From NCBI RefSeq assembly GCF_042677005.1, contig NZ_JBHTIF010000001.1:2232001-2296000 (forward strand): DNA of 64,000 nt, written 5' to 3'. A model generated the notes under the pieces. That model searched no databases and was not told where the DNA came from. It saw only the letters and a list, made by a program, of their open reading frames with translations. Numbering within the stretch: the stretch's first letter is position 1; every line of letters starts with the position of its first letter. The position numbers and the translations under genes are program-made. The stretch is from Lysobacter_I brunescens. Its GTDB lineage: Bacteria > Pseudomonadota > Gammaproteobacteria > Xanthomonadales > Xanthomonadaceae. This document shows, in pieces, positions 34,027 through 42,662 of this stretch.

Positions 34027-34869
34027 TCAGCGACGGATCGCGAGCACCCCGTCCAGCGCCGGTTCTGCCTTGAATCCGGATTTCTCCAGGCGTCTCGCGA
34101 CTTCGCGCGGCACGTCGCGACCGCTGGTCAGCGCATTCGGCGTGCCGGTGTAGTGGAACAGCCGGCCGCCGCGACGCAGCACGCGCGCGAGCTGGTCGTA
34201 GAACGCCTGCGAATAGAGTTCGCCGGCGATGCCGAAACGCGGCGGATCGTGGAGCAGGGCATCGACCGACGCATCGGCGACCGAGGCGATCGCTTCCGAG
34301 ACGTCGGCATGCGTGAGCTGCAGTCGTCCGCCGCTGGCGGGCGACTCCTGATCGGGCGACCAGGGATTCAGCGTGCGCAGCCACAGCACGTCCGCGTTCT
34401 TCTCGAACGACACGATCCGCGCAGCACCCGCATCGAGGCAGCAGGCTGCGAAATAGCCGAGGCCGCCGCAAGTGTCGAGTACGACCTTGCCCTGCGGCTG
34501 CACCAGCGCGACCTTGCGCCGCGCGTCGTCGACCGGCGAGGCCTTCGAGGTCGGCAGCATCTTGATGCCGTCGATCTCGAAGGTCGGCGCGCCCCATTCG
34601 GTCGGCACCAGCTTGATCAGCGCGCCGTTGTAGCGCGAGACCGCGACGAAATCCTCGCCGTCCCAGTAGTGGATCGTCCGGTCCTTGAGCTTGCCGGGGT
34701 AGGGGTAAGCCTGTCCCCGCCAGATCCAGGCGTCGCCATCGAGCTGGATGTCCTCCTGCGACCGGTCGAGATCGAAGGAGCCGGTCCACACGGACGCACC
34801 AGCGGCGCGTGCGGCAGACAGCGCATCGGCGTGCGCACGGACGAGCAATGGGCTTGGAGAATGTGGCAA
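34027..34869 (-). CDS. Class I SAM-dependent methyltransferase (COG2521-like)
   Basis: The product has 280 residues. An N-terminal domain of about 110 residues comes first (TIHYWDGEDFVAVSRYNGA), then a Rossmann methyltransferase fold with motif I VVLDTCGGLGYFA and motif IV LLHDPPRF. It ends RRGGRLFHYTGTPNALTSGR. The DPP(R/F) motif suggests base or N-methylation. The start is a TTG (34867-34869) with GGGAG eight bases upstream; no better ATG exists. It follows the epimerase gene by 28 bp. A truncated copy of its 3' end lies at 29764-29897. Confidence 0.82.
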   Translation of the reverse strand: MPHSPSPLLVRAHADALSAARAAGASVWTGSFDLDRSQEDIQLDGDAWIWRGQAYPYPGKLKDRTIHYWDGEDFVAVSRYNGALIKLVPTEWGAPTFEIDGIKMLPTSKASPVDDARRKVALVQPQGKVVLDTCGGLGYFAACCLDAGAARIVSFEKNADVLWLRTLNPWSPDQESPASGGRLQLTHADVSEAIASVADASVDALLHDPPRFGIAGELYSQAFYDQLARVLRRGGRLFHYTGTPNALTSGRDVPREVARRLEKSGFKAEPALDGVLAIRR

Positions 34870-34897
34870 GCGCGGGCTCCCGATGGGCGAGCCGCGA

Positions 34898-35572
34898 TTA
34901 TCCGTCTTCCGGGGCCCGGGCGAGAAACTGGTTGATCGCCGCGTTCTCCACGATCGCCGGCGGGTCCGACATCCGGGCCAGCGCGAGCAGGGCGCGGCCG
35001 ATCGCGGCGGTACTCGTCATCAGTCCCGGCGTGAGGCGGACGCCGATGCCCATCAGCGGGCCGGTGATGGCGTAAAGCGGACGCATCGCCGCGTGCGGCG
35101 ACCGCTCGCCGTGCACCGGCTGCACGCCGCCGGGACGCAGCATCACGGTGCGGATCGGCAGCGCCTGCAGCGCTGCCTCGGTCTCGCCCTTCACCCGCAG
35201 CGGCATGATCCGACTGCGGGCGTTCGCATGCGCACCGGAGATGTACAGGAACCGCCCTTGCGGGTTGAGTCGGGCGAAGGTCTGTGCGACATGCAGGGTC
35301 AGGTCGAGCGTCACGTGGCGGTACTGGGCCTCGGGCGTGCCCAGCGGCAGCGCACCGGCGCAATGGAAACAGGCATCGAACGGCGCGAGCGCGTCTTCGA
35401 CCGCTTCCAGGGCATCGAGGCCGGGCACGATCAGCTCGCGCAGGCGCGGCTCGTCGCGCCCGCTGGTGCGTCGGCTGAGCAGCGCGACGCGTGCGACTCC
35501 GGCATCGGCCAGAGTCTCGTGGAGGACGCCCTGGCCGATCAGGCCGGTGGCGCCGGTGATGAGTACGCGCAT
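34898..35572 (-). CDS. NAD(P)-dependent epimerase/oxidoreductase-like protein
   Basis: The product has 224 residues. An atypical short-chain dehydrogenase-type Rossmann fold begins MRVLITGATGLIGQGV (GxxGxxG). FHCAGALPLG follows, then FLYISGAHANA in place of the usual YxxxK region, and MPLRVKGETEAAL with a possible catalytic Lys. It resembles the NAD(P)H-binding, HTATIP2-like group. The ATG has AGGAGG upstream. It is the first gene of a likely pair with the methyltransferase downstream. The substrate is unknown. Confidence 0.85.
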   Translation of the reverse strand: MRVLITGATGLIGQGVLHETLADAGVARVALLSRRTSGRDEPRLRELIVPGLDALEAVEDALAPFDACFHCAGALPLGTPEAQYRHVTLDLTLHVAQTFARLNPQGRFLYISGAHANARSRIMPLRVKGETEAALQALPIRTVMLRPGGVQPVHGERSPHAAMRPLYAITGPLMGIGVRLTPGLMTSTAAIGRALLALARMSDPPAIVENAAINQFLARAPEDG

Positions 35573-35747
35573 CGGCGTTCCTCCTGCATGGATCTGCGAC
35601 AGGATAGGTCCGCACGCCTGCAGTGGGCATGCGCCCAGGGGAAGGCATCGTTGCGCGCATGGGTGAATCCATGCGTCTGTCCGCGCCGTAGAAAGCCTCT
35701 GGTTCTGCGACGCCTGCCCGTCCACGGTTTGCCGGATCGGCTTGGCC

Positions 35748-35753
35748 TACACT
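35748..35753 (+). promoter_or_regulatory. Candidate -10 box of the M14 peptidase gene
   Basis: TACACT lies 28 bases before the ATG at 35782. A TTGCCG upstream is too close to be a good -35. Confidence 0.25.
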
Positions 35754-35781
35754 GTGCGCCTGCCCTTGCGAGCCCGCATCC

Positions 35782-36699
35782 ATGACCGAGACCGCTTTCT
35801 ACCCGATCGGCACGCCCAGTCGCGCCTGGGGACCTGCCGAATTCGACGCCTGGCGGGCCCGCCAGGTCCGTCACCGCAGCTATGCGGACGACGTGGTCAG
35901 CGTGATCGATCGCCTGCGCGACCGCTTCGATGTCGAACAGTACGGCGAGCTCGTGTATAGCGACGAGCGTCATCCGCTGTTCGCGATCCGCAGCCGCCAC
36001 TGGGACGAGGCCTTGCCCTGCGTGCTGGTGACCGGTGGCGTGCACGGCTACGAAACCAGCGGCGTCCATGGCGCGCTGCGCTTCGTCGACCTGCACGCCG
36101 AGGCGTATGCGGGCAAGGTCAACCTGCTGGTCGCGCCCTGCGTCAGCCCCTGGGCCTACGAGCGGATCCATCGCTGGAACCATGACGGCATTGATCCGAA
36201 CCGCTCGTTCCGCGAACCGAGCCCGGCGCAGGAGTCTGCAGCGCTGATGCGCCTGGTCGCGCCGCTGCTCGGCCGCTTCGTCGCGCACATCGACCTGCAC
36301 GAAACCACCGACAGCGACGAGTCCGAATTCCGCCCCGCGCTCGCCGCCCGCGACGGCAAGCCGTTCGAGCCCGGCCTGATCCCCGACGGTTTCTACCTGG
36401 TCGACGACACCGAGAACCCGCAGCCGGCCTTCCAGCAGGCGATCATCGAAGCCGTCGAACGCGTGACCCACATCGCGCCGGCGGACGACAAGGGCGAGAT
36501 CATCGGTTCCGAGGTCGTCGCCCATGGCGTGATCCGCTATCCGCTCAAGGCCCTGGGCCTGTGCGCCGGCATCACGGGCGCGCGCTACACCACGACCACC
36601 GAGGTCTATCCCGACAGCCCGCGCGCGACGCCAGAGCAATGCAACACAGCGCAGGCGGTCGCGGTCGACGCGGCGATCGGATTCGTGCTGGCGCAGTGA
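35782..36699 (+). CDS. M14 family metallocarboxypeptidase-like protein
   Basis: The product has 305 residues. Its zinc motif is GGVHGYETSGV (H..E). DPNRSF gives the substrate-binding Asn-Arg, and HIDLHETTD holds the third zinc His. The C-terminal TTTTEVYPD may hold the catalytic Glu. It is an M14-type peptidase or aspartoacylase-like amidase without signal peptide, thus cytoplasmic. The substrate is unknown. It is divergent from the epimerase gene. Confidence 0.88.
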   Translation: MTETAFYPIGTPSRAWGPAEFDAWRARQVRHRSYADDVVSVIDRLRDRFDVEQYGELVYSDERHPLFAIRSRHWDEALPCVLVTGGVHGYETSGVHGALRFVDLHAEAYAGKVNLLVAPCVSPWAYERIHRWNHDGIDPNRSFREPSPAQESAALMRLVAPLLGRFVAHIDLHETTDSDESEFRPALAARDGKPFEPGLIPDGFYLVDDTENPQPAFQQAIIEAVERVTHIAPADDKGEIIGSEVVAHGVIRYPLKALGLCAGITGARYTTTTEVYPDSPRATPEQCNTAQAVAVDAAIGFVLAQ

Positions 36700-36835
36700 G
36701 TCGGCGCGCCGGCCCGATCGCGCGACAGGAACGACCGCTCGCCGGCGTTGGCGAGTCTTGGCGGCTGCGGCGTGACCGCATCCCGGCCTCGCGAGTGGAG
36801 TAGAGTCCGGATTCCCGAACCAGCGAGGCTGCGAC

Positions 36836-37747
36836 ATGACGACTCCGCCCCGGAAGACGGCTGACGATTTCGACCCGGAAGTGCTCCGGCTGTTCGACAA
36901 GTACGTGCACGGCGATATCGATCGCCGTGGATTCATGCTCGGCGCCGCACGCTTCGCCGTCGGCGCGACCACCGCCGCCGGACTGCTGGCCGCACTCACG
37001 CCGCAGTTCGCGATGGCGCAGCAGGTCAAGCCCGACGACAAGCGCCTGAAGGCCGAGTACCTCGAATTCCCGTCGCCCGACGGTTATGGCACCGCGCGCG
37101 GTTATCTGGTCAAGCCGGCGAAAGTGCGCAAGCCGCTGCCGGTGGTGCTGGTCGTCCACGAGAACCGCGGACTCAATCCGCACATCGAGGACATCACGCG
37201 CCGGCTCGCGCTGGAGAACTATATCGCCTTCGCACCCGATGCGTTGTTCCCGCTGGGCGGCTATCCCGGCGACGAGGACAAGGCGCGCGCCACGTTCCAG
37301 ACGCTGGACCAGATGAAGACGCGGCAGGATTTCCTCGCCGCCGCGCGTATGCTGCGCAGCATCAAGGGCGGCAATGGCCGTCTCGGCGCGGTTGGCTTCT
37401 GCTACGGCGGGGCGATGGCCAACTTCCTCGCCACGCAGCTGACCGACCTCGACGCCGCCGTCCCGTTCTATGGCGGCGCACCCAAGACCGAAGACGTTCC
37501 GAACATCAAGGCCGAACTCCTCATCGTCCTCGCCAGCAACGACGAACGCGTCAATGCGACCTGGCCCGCCTACGAAGCCGCGCTCAAGCAGGCCGGCACG
37601 CGCTACGCGCTCTATCAGCCCGCGAATACCCAGCACGGTTTCAACAACGACACCACGCCGCGCTACGACGAAGCCGCCGCGCGCGAAGCCTGGTCGCGCA
37701 CCCTCGCGCTCTTCGAGCGCACGCTGCGCAAGCCCGCGAAGTCCTGA
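36836..37747 (+). CDS. Tat-exported dienelactone hydrolase family protein
   Basis: The product has 303 residues. After a 25-residue lead, DRRGFMLGAARFAVGATTAA is a twin-arginine signal ending near AMAQQ. The dienelactone hydrolase fold has its nucleophile in GFCYGG (Cys), Asp in NDERVN and His in TQHGFNND. Family members hydrolyse dienelactones or other esters; an exported form may act on envelope or external substrates. It lies alone downstream of the M14 gene. Confidence 0.92.
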   Translation: MTTPPRKTADDFDPEVLRLFDKYVHGDIDRRGFMLGAARFAVGATTAAGLLAALTPQFAMAQQVKPDDKRLKAEYLEFPSPDGYGTARGYLVKPAKVRKPLPVVLVVHENRGLNPHIEDITRRLALENYIAFAPDALFPLGGYPGDEDKARATFQTLDQMKTRQDFLAAARMLRSIKGGNGRLGAVGFCYGGAMANFLATQLTDLDAAVPFYGGAPKTEDVPNIKAELLIVLASNDERVNATWPAYEAALKQAGTRYALYQPANTQHGFNNDTTPRYDEAAAREAWSRTLALFERTLRKPAKS

Positions 37748-37963
37748 GCGACATGGGCGCCTGCGATCCGCAGGCGCCCGTCTGCACGCCTGCCCTGATG
37801 CCTGATCCGATCCGCGATCGGCCGTTGGCTGTCCCATCGCACCTCGACGCTGCGTTGTCCTGATCCGAGCCGCTTCCACGCCCAGCACAACGCATCCGTG
37901 CGGGGCCTGCGCAGCGTTGAGCGCCCAGGGAACGAACGACCACTCGGAACGAGGAAGCGACAC

Positions 37964-39484
37964 ATGAACAGAGGCATCATCGGACTGCTCGCTGCAGTTC
38001 TGCTTTACTGGTGCGCGCCGCAGATCGCGCGTGCGGAGATGGACTATGCAGGGCATGGCTGCTCGCGCTTCCTGGGCCGTGCAAACGAAGCCCTGTGCAA
38101 CACGCAGGCGGGACATGATGCCTGCATGGCTGAGCTGCGACGGGGCCGGATGAATTACTGCACGCTGCAGGGACAGCCCGACAGGGCTGCTCGCCGGGCC
38201 ACGCTCGCCGAAGCTCACCAGCGCCTGCTGGATGCGCGTTGCGTGGACAGCCTCAGGGGGCGTTCGAGCTTCCGCTGTCCTGACGAGACCTACGCCAGCA
38301 TGGCGTACCAGCGCTGCATCGAATACCGCAATGCCGGGATCGGCATCGGATGCCGGCGATTGCCCAACCTGCTCGCTTCGTATGCCGACCGGATCGCCGC
38401 GCAGCTTGAAGGCAAGGTCTACGGCTATGCGTTCGTCGTGTCGAAGCGAGGCGAGACGTCCGTCGAACGCGCGGCGGGATCCGCGCGCCTGCAGCAGGAC
38501 GGCCAGATGGCGATGTCCGTCGATGTCAGTTACACGCTGGCCAGCGTTTCCAAGAACATCACAGCTGCGGCGATCCTGAAGTTGCTGGCGGAGAAGGGCA
38601 TCGATGTGGACGCGGAGGTCGCCAAGTACCTGCCCTACAACTGGACCCCGGGGGCGGGTGTCGATACCGTGACCTTCCGGGAACTGCTCACGCACCGCAG
38701 CGGTTTTCGCTGCCTGGACGGCGATGGCGTCGACTACGCAGGCGTCAAGCGCTGCGTCGAACGCGGCATCGTAGTTGCCGACAAGACCCGGGATTGCAAT
38801 GGCAATGCCGCCACGGCCGGTGCCATCGGCTGCTACCAGAACCACAACTACGCGTTGATGCGTGTCATGTTCCCCGTCATCCGCGGCACGCTGGTCAAGC
38901 CTGTCCTGAGTATCTTCACGCCGGAGCAGATCGAGAAGGAACATGCCATCGTGATGGCCAACAGCTACGCCAACTACGTCAATGCCGAGCTGTTCTCGAA
39001 GGCAGGCCTGCCGAAATTGTCCTGCGCCCCGACGGATGGTGCCAAGCAGGGGCTGGCCTACAAGCATGCCGCGCCGAACGACAATGGGGGCGACTTCGGC
39101 GACATGTCGCTCGTCTGTGGCTCGCAGGGCTGGTTCATGTCGGCCCGTCAGCTGTCGCGCTATTTCGCCGCACTCAACGAGTCGTTGGGCTCGATTCTCC
39201 CGAACCGTCTGCCGGAGCGGATGCGGCAGGACCTGCTCGGCTTCCAGGGCTGGGGGCAGCGCGCCACGCCCTACGGTGATGTCCGCTGGTGGTGGCACGG
39301 CGGCTTCCATCCCGCCGCCATGAATCCGGGCGAGATCAACACGCTGGTGATGCGTTTCTCCAACGGCATCGAACTGGTGCTGATCATCAATTCCGATTTC
39401 GACCCGGCCGGCTTCGACTGGGGCAGTGCGGTCACCAACGCATTGTTCGATGCGATGGCGGCATCCCGACAGCAAGTGCCGTGA
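37964..39484 (+). CDS. Exported serine beta-lactamase-like hydrolase with Cys-rich N-terminal domain
   Basis: The product has 506 residues. Signal peptide 1-24. Residues about 30-145 form a Cys-rich module (Cys in HGCSRF, ALCNTQ, DACMAEL, YCTLQG, RCVDSL, FRCPDE, RCIEYR, IGCRRL) that I do not recognise. A class C beta-lactamase/esterase fold follows, with SxxK in ASVSKNI, a candidate Tyr motif YQNHNYALM, and HxG as WWWHGGFHP near the C-terminus. The function could be an esterase or D-aminopeptidase; true beta-lactamase activity is unlikely. The ATG at 37964 starts the signal peptide. Confidence 0.85.
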   Translation: MNRGIIGLLAAVLLYWCAPQIARAEMDYAGHGCSRFLGRANEALCNTQAGHDACMAELRRGRMNYCTLQGQPDRAARRATLAEAHQRLLDARCVDSLRGRSSFRCPDETYASMAYQRCIEYRNAGIGIGCRRLPNLLASYADRIAAQLEGKVYGYAFVVSKRGETSVERAAGSARLQQDGQMAMSVDVSYTLASVSKNITAAAILKLLAEKGIDVDAEVAKYLPYNWTPGAGVDTVTFRELLTHRSGFRCLDGDGVDYAGVKRCVERGIVVADKTRDCNGNAATAGAIGCYQNHNYALMRVMFPVIRGTLVKPVLSIFTPEQIEKEHAIVMANSYANYVNAELFSKAGLPKLSCAPTDGAKQGLAYKHAAPNDNGGDFGDMSLVCGSQGWFMSARQLSRYFAALNESLGSILPNRLPERMRQDLLGFQGWGQRATPYGDVRWWWHGGFHPAAMNPGEINTLVMRFSNGIELVLIINSDFDPAGFDWGSAVTNALFDAMAASRQQVP

Positions 39485-39539
39485 CACGCCTCGGATCCTC
39501 AAGCGTCGAACGATTGGAAGGCGCCAGGATGTTCCGGCA

Positions 39540-39572
39540 AGAAAAAGAAGGGCGGCCATTGGCCGCCCTTCT
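39540..39572 (-). terminator. Rho-independent terminator of TonB receptor 1
   Basis: A 13-bp perfect stem (39546-39558 with 39560-39572, AGAAGGGCGGCCA/TGGCCGCCCTTCT) is followed on the minus strand by CTTTTTC. It is nearly identical in its stem to the terminator of receptor 2. Confidence 0.85.
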
Positions 39573-39594
39573 CGTATCACGACAACCGGATGCC

Positions 39595-42432
39595 TCAGTC
39601 GAACTTGTAGTTGAAGCTCACGAAGACTTCGCGGCCGATCGGGCTGTAGCTGTTCCAGAAGTACGGATACGCGTTGAACGATTCGTCCCTCGGCGCCGTC
39701 TTGTCGAGCAGGTTCTGCACGGCCAGGCCGATGGTGGCCTTGTCGGTGATCCGCTTCTGCACGCCGGCATTCCAGACGATGTACGGCGCGATGCGGCCGG
39801 TCTCCGCCCAGTTCGGCAGCGAACCGTAGCGGTAACCGTTCACGTTGACGAGCCAGTCGCCGCGTTCCCAGTTCGCGCCCCAGTTCAGGCGGCTGCGCTG
39901 GTTGGTGAACTGGCGGTTGTCGCGCAGGTCGCGCACGCCCGAGCCGCTGAACAGTTCGTCTTCCAGCTTGAGCACGTGCGTCCAGCTCAGGTTGAAGTCG
40001 AAGTTGCCGAGGCGATCGGTATCCAGGCGGTAGCGCGCGGTGGCATCGATGCCGGACGTGCGGGTCATCGCCTGGTTGATCGGGAACGAACGGTACGAAC
40101 CGATCTGGTTGTCGGTCAGCGGGCCGGTGCCGACGCGGTTCACCAGACCGGTGAAATACAGGCATTCGGCCGAAGCACCGTTGACCGGCGTGCCGTCGCG
40201 GCGCTGGCCGAGCAGGCAGTCCGCTTCGTTGCGCAGCAGGTAGCCGGTGTTGATGTCGCTCACGCCGCCTTCGAGCTTGATGCGATACCAGTCCACGCTC
40301 ACCGACAGGTTGTCGACGATGTCCCAGACCACGCCGACGGTCGTCGATTCGCCCTTCTCCTCTTCGAGGTCGCGGCTGCCGCTGCGCGTGCCCGCGATCT
40401 CGTAGGCGTAGTTCGCATTGCTGGTGCAGGCGGTCGAGGTCGGATTGCCGCCGTCGCGACGGCAGCGGTACTCGTCGAACACGTTGGTGAAGAAGCCCGA
40501 ATCTGTCGCGAACACGTAGTGCATGTCCGGCGCACGGAAGCTGGTGGCGTGATTGGCGCGCAGCAGCAGGTTGCTGACCGGACGCCATTCCACGCCAGCC
40601 GACCAGGTCGCCGCGCCGTCGACGTTGGTGACGTCGTCGTAGCGATCGTAGCGGCCGGCGAGGTTGAGGTTGAGGGTCGACAGCACCGGAATGCTGAATT
40701 CGACGCCCACGGCGTAGCGATCACGCTCGCCGCCGCCGCCGCCGCCGCTCAGGTTGAGGATGCGCTCGGTGCCGGCATAGCCCGGCAGGATGCGCGCATC
40801 GGGATCGAGGTCGTACTGCTGCGACGCGAATTCCACCACGGCCGCCATGCCCACGGCGCCGGCCGGCAGCTCGAACAGGTCGCCCGAGAGCGTGAAGCCG
40901 CCCTGGGTGACGGACGAATCAGCCTCGGTCTTCACCTGGGTGGTCATCGAGCGGAAGGCGTCGACGCCCAGCGGGCTGAAGTAGCGCTGCAGGTTGAGGT
41001 TGTAGACGCCGAAGCCATTCGCATCGGTGCCCAGGCGCGGCCCGGCGAAGTAGTCGCGGATGCCGTTGGCCAGGAAGCGCGGCTGGCGGCTTTCCAGGTC
41101 GTAGCGCGCGTGCGAGAGCGAGGCTTCCCAGTCGAAGCGGTTGTCGAACAGGGTGCCGCGCAGGCCGGCCGCCACGTCGATCGAACGTTCGCGGATGCGG
41201 GTCTGCTGCGAGCCGACGCCACCGACTTCCGACGGCGTGAAGATGCGCTGCGCGTCGACATAGGCGCCCAGGTTCTGCGCGAAGAACACGCCCCGGGTGC
41301 CGAAGGCGGCGTTGTCGAAGGTGCTGTCCGAGGCCGAGGACCAGAACTGCGTGCCCGACGCGATCTTCGCGTCGGCCTGCGACAGGCTCACCTGCGCGAA
41401 GGCCTGCATGCCATTGGCGAAGTCGTAGGTGCCGTAGAAATAACCGTTGAGATTGCTGTCGGCGTTGCGGATCTGCTGGGTCGCTGGGAAGCCGTAGTAA
41501 CCGCAGAGTTCGCCCAGCGACGGTGCCGACGGCACGGTGAAGGATTCGAAGTCGCCGAACGTGCCTTCGCAATTCGCTGCGACGCCGTTCGGCCAGATGC
41601 GCGTCCCGCCGGCGCTGAGGTTGCGCAGGGCGATCGCTTCCACCGGCAGGTCGCTGTTCGGCGTACGGGTAGGATCGTCGCGGTAGGAGTCCATGAAGTC
41701 GCGCTGCGAGGCGAAGATCTCTTCGCGCTCCAGGTACTCGACGGCGTAGGTGGCGCTCCACTGGTCGCCGGTCTTGCCGCCGACCCACTGCAGGCGCACG
41801 GAATCGCCGCCGCCCTGGGTGGTGGTGCCCGCGCGCAGGTCGAATTCGTCGCCTTCGAAATTGGTCTTCAGGATGACGTTGACCACGCCGGCGACGGCGT
41901 CGGAGCCGTAGATCGCCGAGGCACCGCCCGACAGCACTTCGATGCGGGAAATGGCGGCAGCGGGGATGTTGGCCAGGTTCACTGCGTTCGACTGGCTGTT
42001 GTAGGGCAGCGGGTAGTCGGCGGTGCGGCGGCCGTTGATCAGCACCAGTTGGTAACCCGGGCCGAGGCCGCGCAGGTTGAGGAAGCTGGCGTTTGGCGTG
42101 AAGCCGTTCTGGTTCAGTTCGTTCTGGACCGAGCCGGTGAACTGCGAGAGCGAATTCAGGGCGTCATAGACGGTCCCGAAGCCCTGCTTCTCGATTTCCG
42201 CGGCGGTGACGATCGTGACCGGGGTCGGCCCTTCGACTTCGGCGCGCTTGATGCGCGAACCGGTGACGACGATCTTGTCCAGATTCTGTTGTTCGCCCGA
42301 GGGTGCCTGCTCATCCTGGAGCGGGTTCGTGCTGGTGTCCTGGGCAAAGCTGGCGCCGGAGAGCAGGAGCGTCGTCAAAATGGCCGCAGACAGCGGCTGA
42401 CGACGCAATACGGAAGTATTGCGAGGGGTCAT
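39595..42432 (-). CDS. TonB-dependent receptor 1
   Basis: The product has 945 residues. Signal peptide about 1-30 (LRRQPLSAAILTTLLLSG ASFAQD). The plug domain begins DKIVVTGSRIKRAEVEGP and includes LNLRGLGPGYQLVLINGRR and SGGASAIYGSDAVAG. A 22-strand barrel follows and ends SFNYKFD; the aromatic residue is penultimate rather than last. TonB receptors import siderophores, vitamins or glycans; the ligand is not predictable. The ATG has AGGATATTC upstream. It is a tandem paralogue of the gene at 42663-45497. Confidence 0.93.
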   Translation of the reverse strand: MTPRNTSVLRRQPLSAAILTTLLLSGASFAQDTSTNPLQDEQAPSGEQQNLDKIVVTGSRIKRAEVEGPTPVTIVTAAEIEKQGFGTVYDALNSLSQFTGSVQNELNQNGFTPNASFLNLRGLGPGYQLVLINGRRTADYPLPYNSQSNAVNLANIPAAAISRIEVLSGGASAIYGSDAVAGVVNVILKTNFEGDEFDLRAGTTTQGGGDSVRLQWVGGKTGDQWSATYAVEYLEREEIFASQRDFMDSYRDDPTRTPNSDLPVEAIALRNLSAGGTRIWPNGVAANCEGTFGDFESFTVPSAPSLGELCGYYGFPATQQIRNADSNLNGYFYGTYDFANGMQAFAQVSLSQADAKIASGTQFWSSASDSTFDNAAFGTRGVFFAQNLGAYVDAQRIFTPSEVGGVGSQQTRIRERSIDVAAGLRGTLFDNRFDWEASLSHARYDLESRQPRFLANGIRDYFAGPRLGTDANGFGVYNLNLQRYFSPLGVDAFRSMTTQVKTEADSSVTQGGFTLSGDLFELPAGAVGMAAVVEFASQQYDLDPDARILPGYAGTERILNLSGGGGGGERDRYAVGVEFSIPVLSTLNLNLAGRYDRYDDVTNVDGAATWSAGVEWRPVSNLLLRANHATSFRAPDMHYVFATDSGFFTNVFDEYRCRRDGGNPTSTACTSNANYAYEIAGTRSGSRDLEEEKGESTTVGVVWDIVDNLSVSVDWYRIKLEGGVSDINTGYLLRNEADCLLGQRRDGTPVNGASAECLYFTGLVNRVGTGPLTDNQIGSYRSFPINQAMTRTSGIDATARYRLDTDRLGNFDFNLSWTHVLKLEDELFSGSGVRDLRDNRQFTNQRSRLNWGANWERGDWLVNVNGYRYGSLPNWAETGRIAPYIVWNAGVQKRITDKATIGLAVQNLLDKTAPRDESFNAYPYFWNSYSPIGREVFVSFNYKFD

Positions 42433-42608
42433 GAATATCCTGTGGGGGTCTTGCGTGGAGGTTGCGATGCCTGCGTGGCAGGCAGCCCGGCGATTTTAAT
42501 GCGCTCTTAACGAAACCTCGGCCTATGTTACGGGCGTTACATGCGTGATCGCCGCCCTGTGTTCCATCCAAGTTCAGCTAGCGCAGGTGCAAGCGCCTCA
42601 TGGCGCAC

Positions 42609-42638
42609 AAAAAAAGAGGGCGGCCAATGGCCGCCCTC
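42609..42638 (-). terminator. Rho-independent terminator of TonB receptor 2
   Basis: GAGGGCGGCCA/TGGCCGCCCTC stem (42616-42626 with 42628-42638) followed on the minus strand by a run of seven T (42609-42615). The core of the stem matches the receptor 1 terminator. Confidence 0.88.
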
Positions 42639-42662
42639 CTCGTGTCGCAACAACCGCTTGTC

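Noticed and set aside
36572..40588. 1338-codon minus-strand frame
   Set aside because: Crosses four genes on both strands without any recognisable domain; a composition artefact.
39289..42510. 1073-codon plus-strand frame opposite TonB receptor 1
   Set aside because: Antisense shadow of the receptor; the same kind of frame (42600-45611) appears opposite its paralogue.
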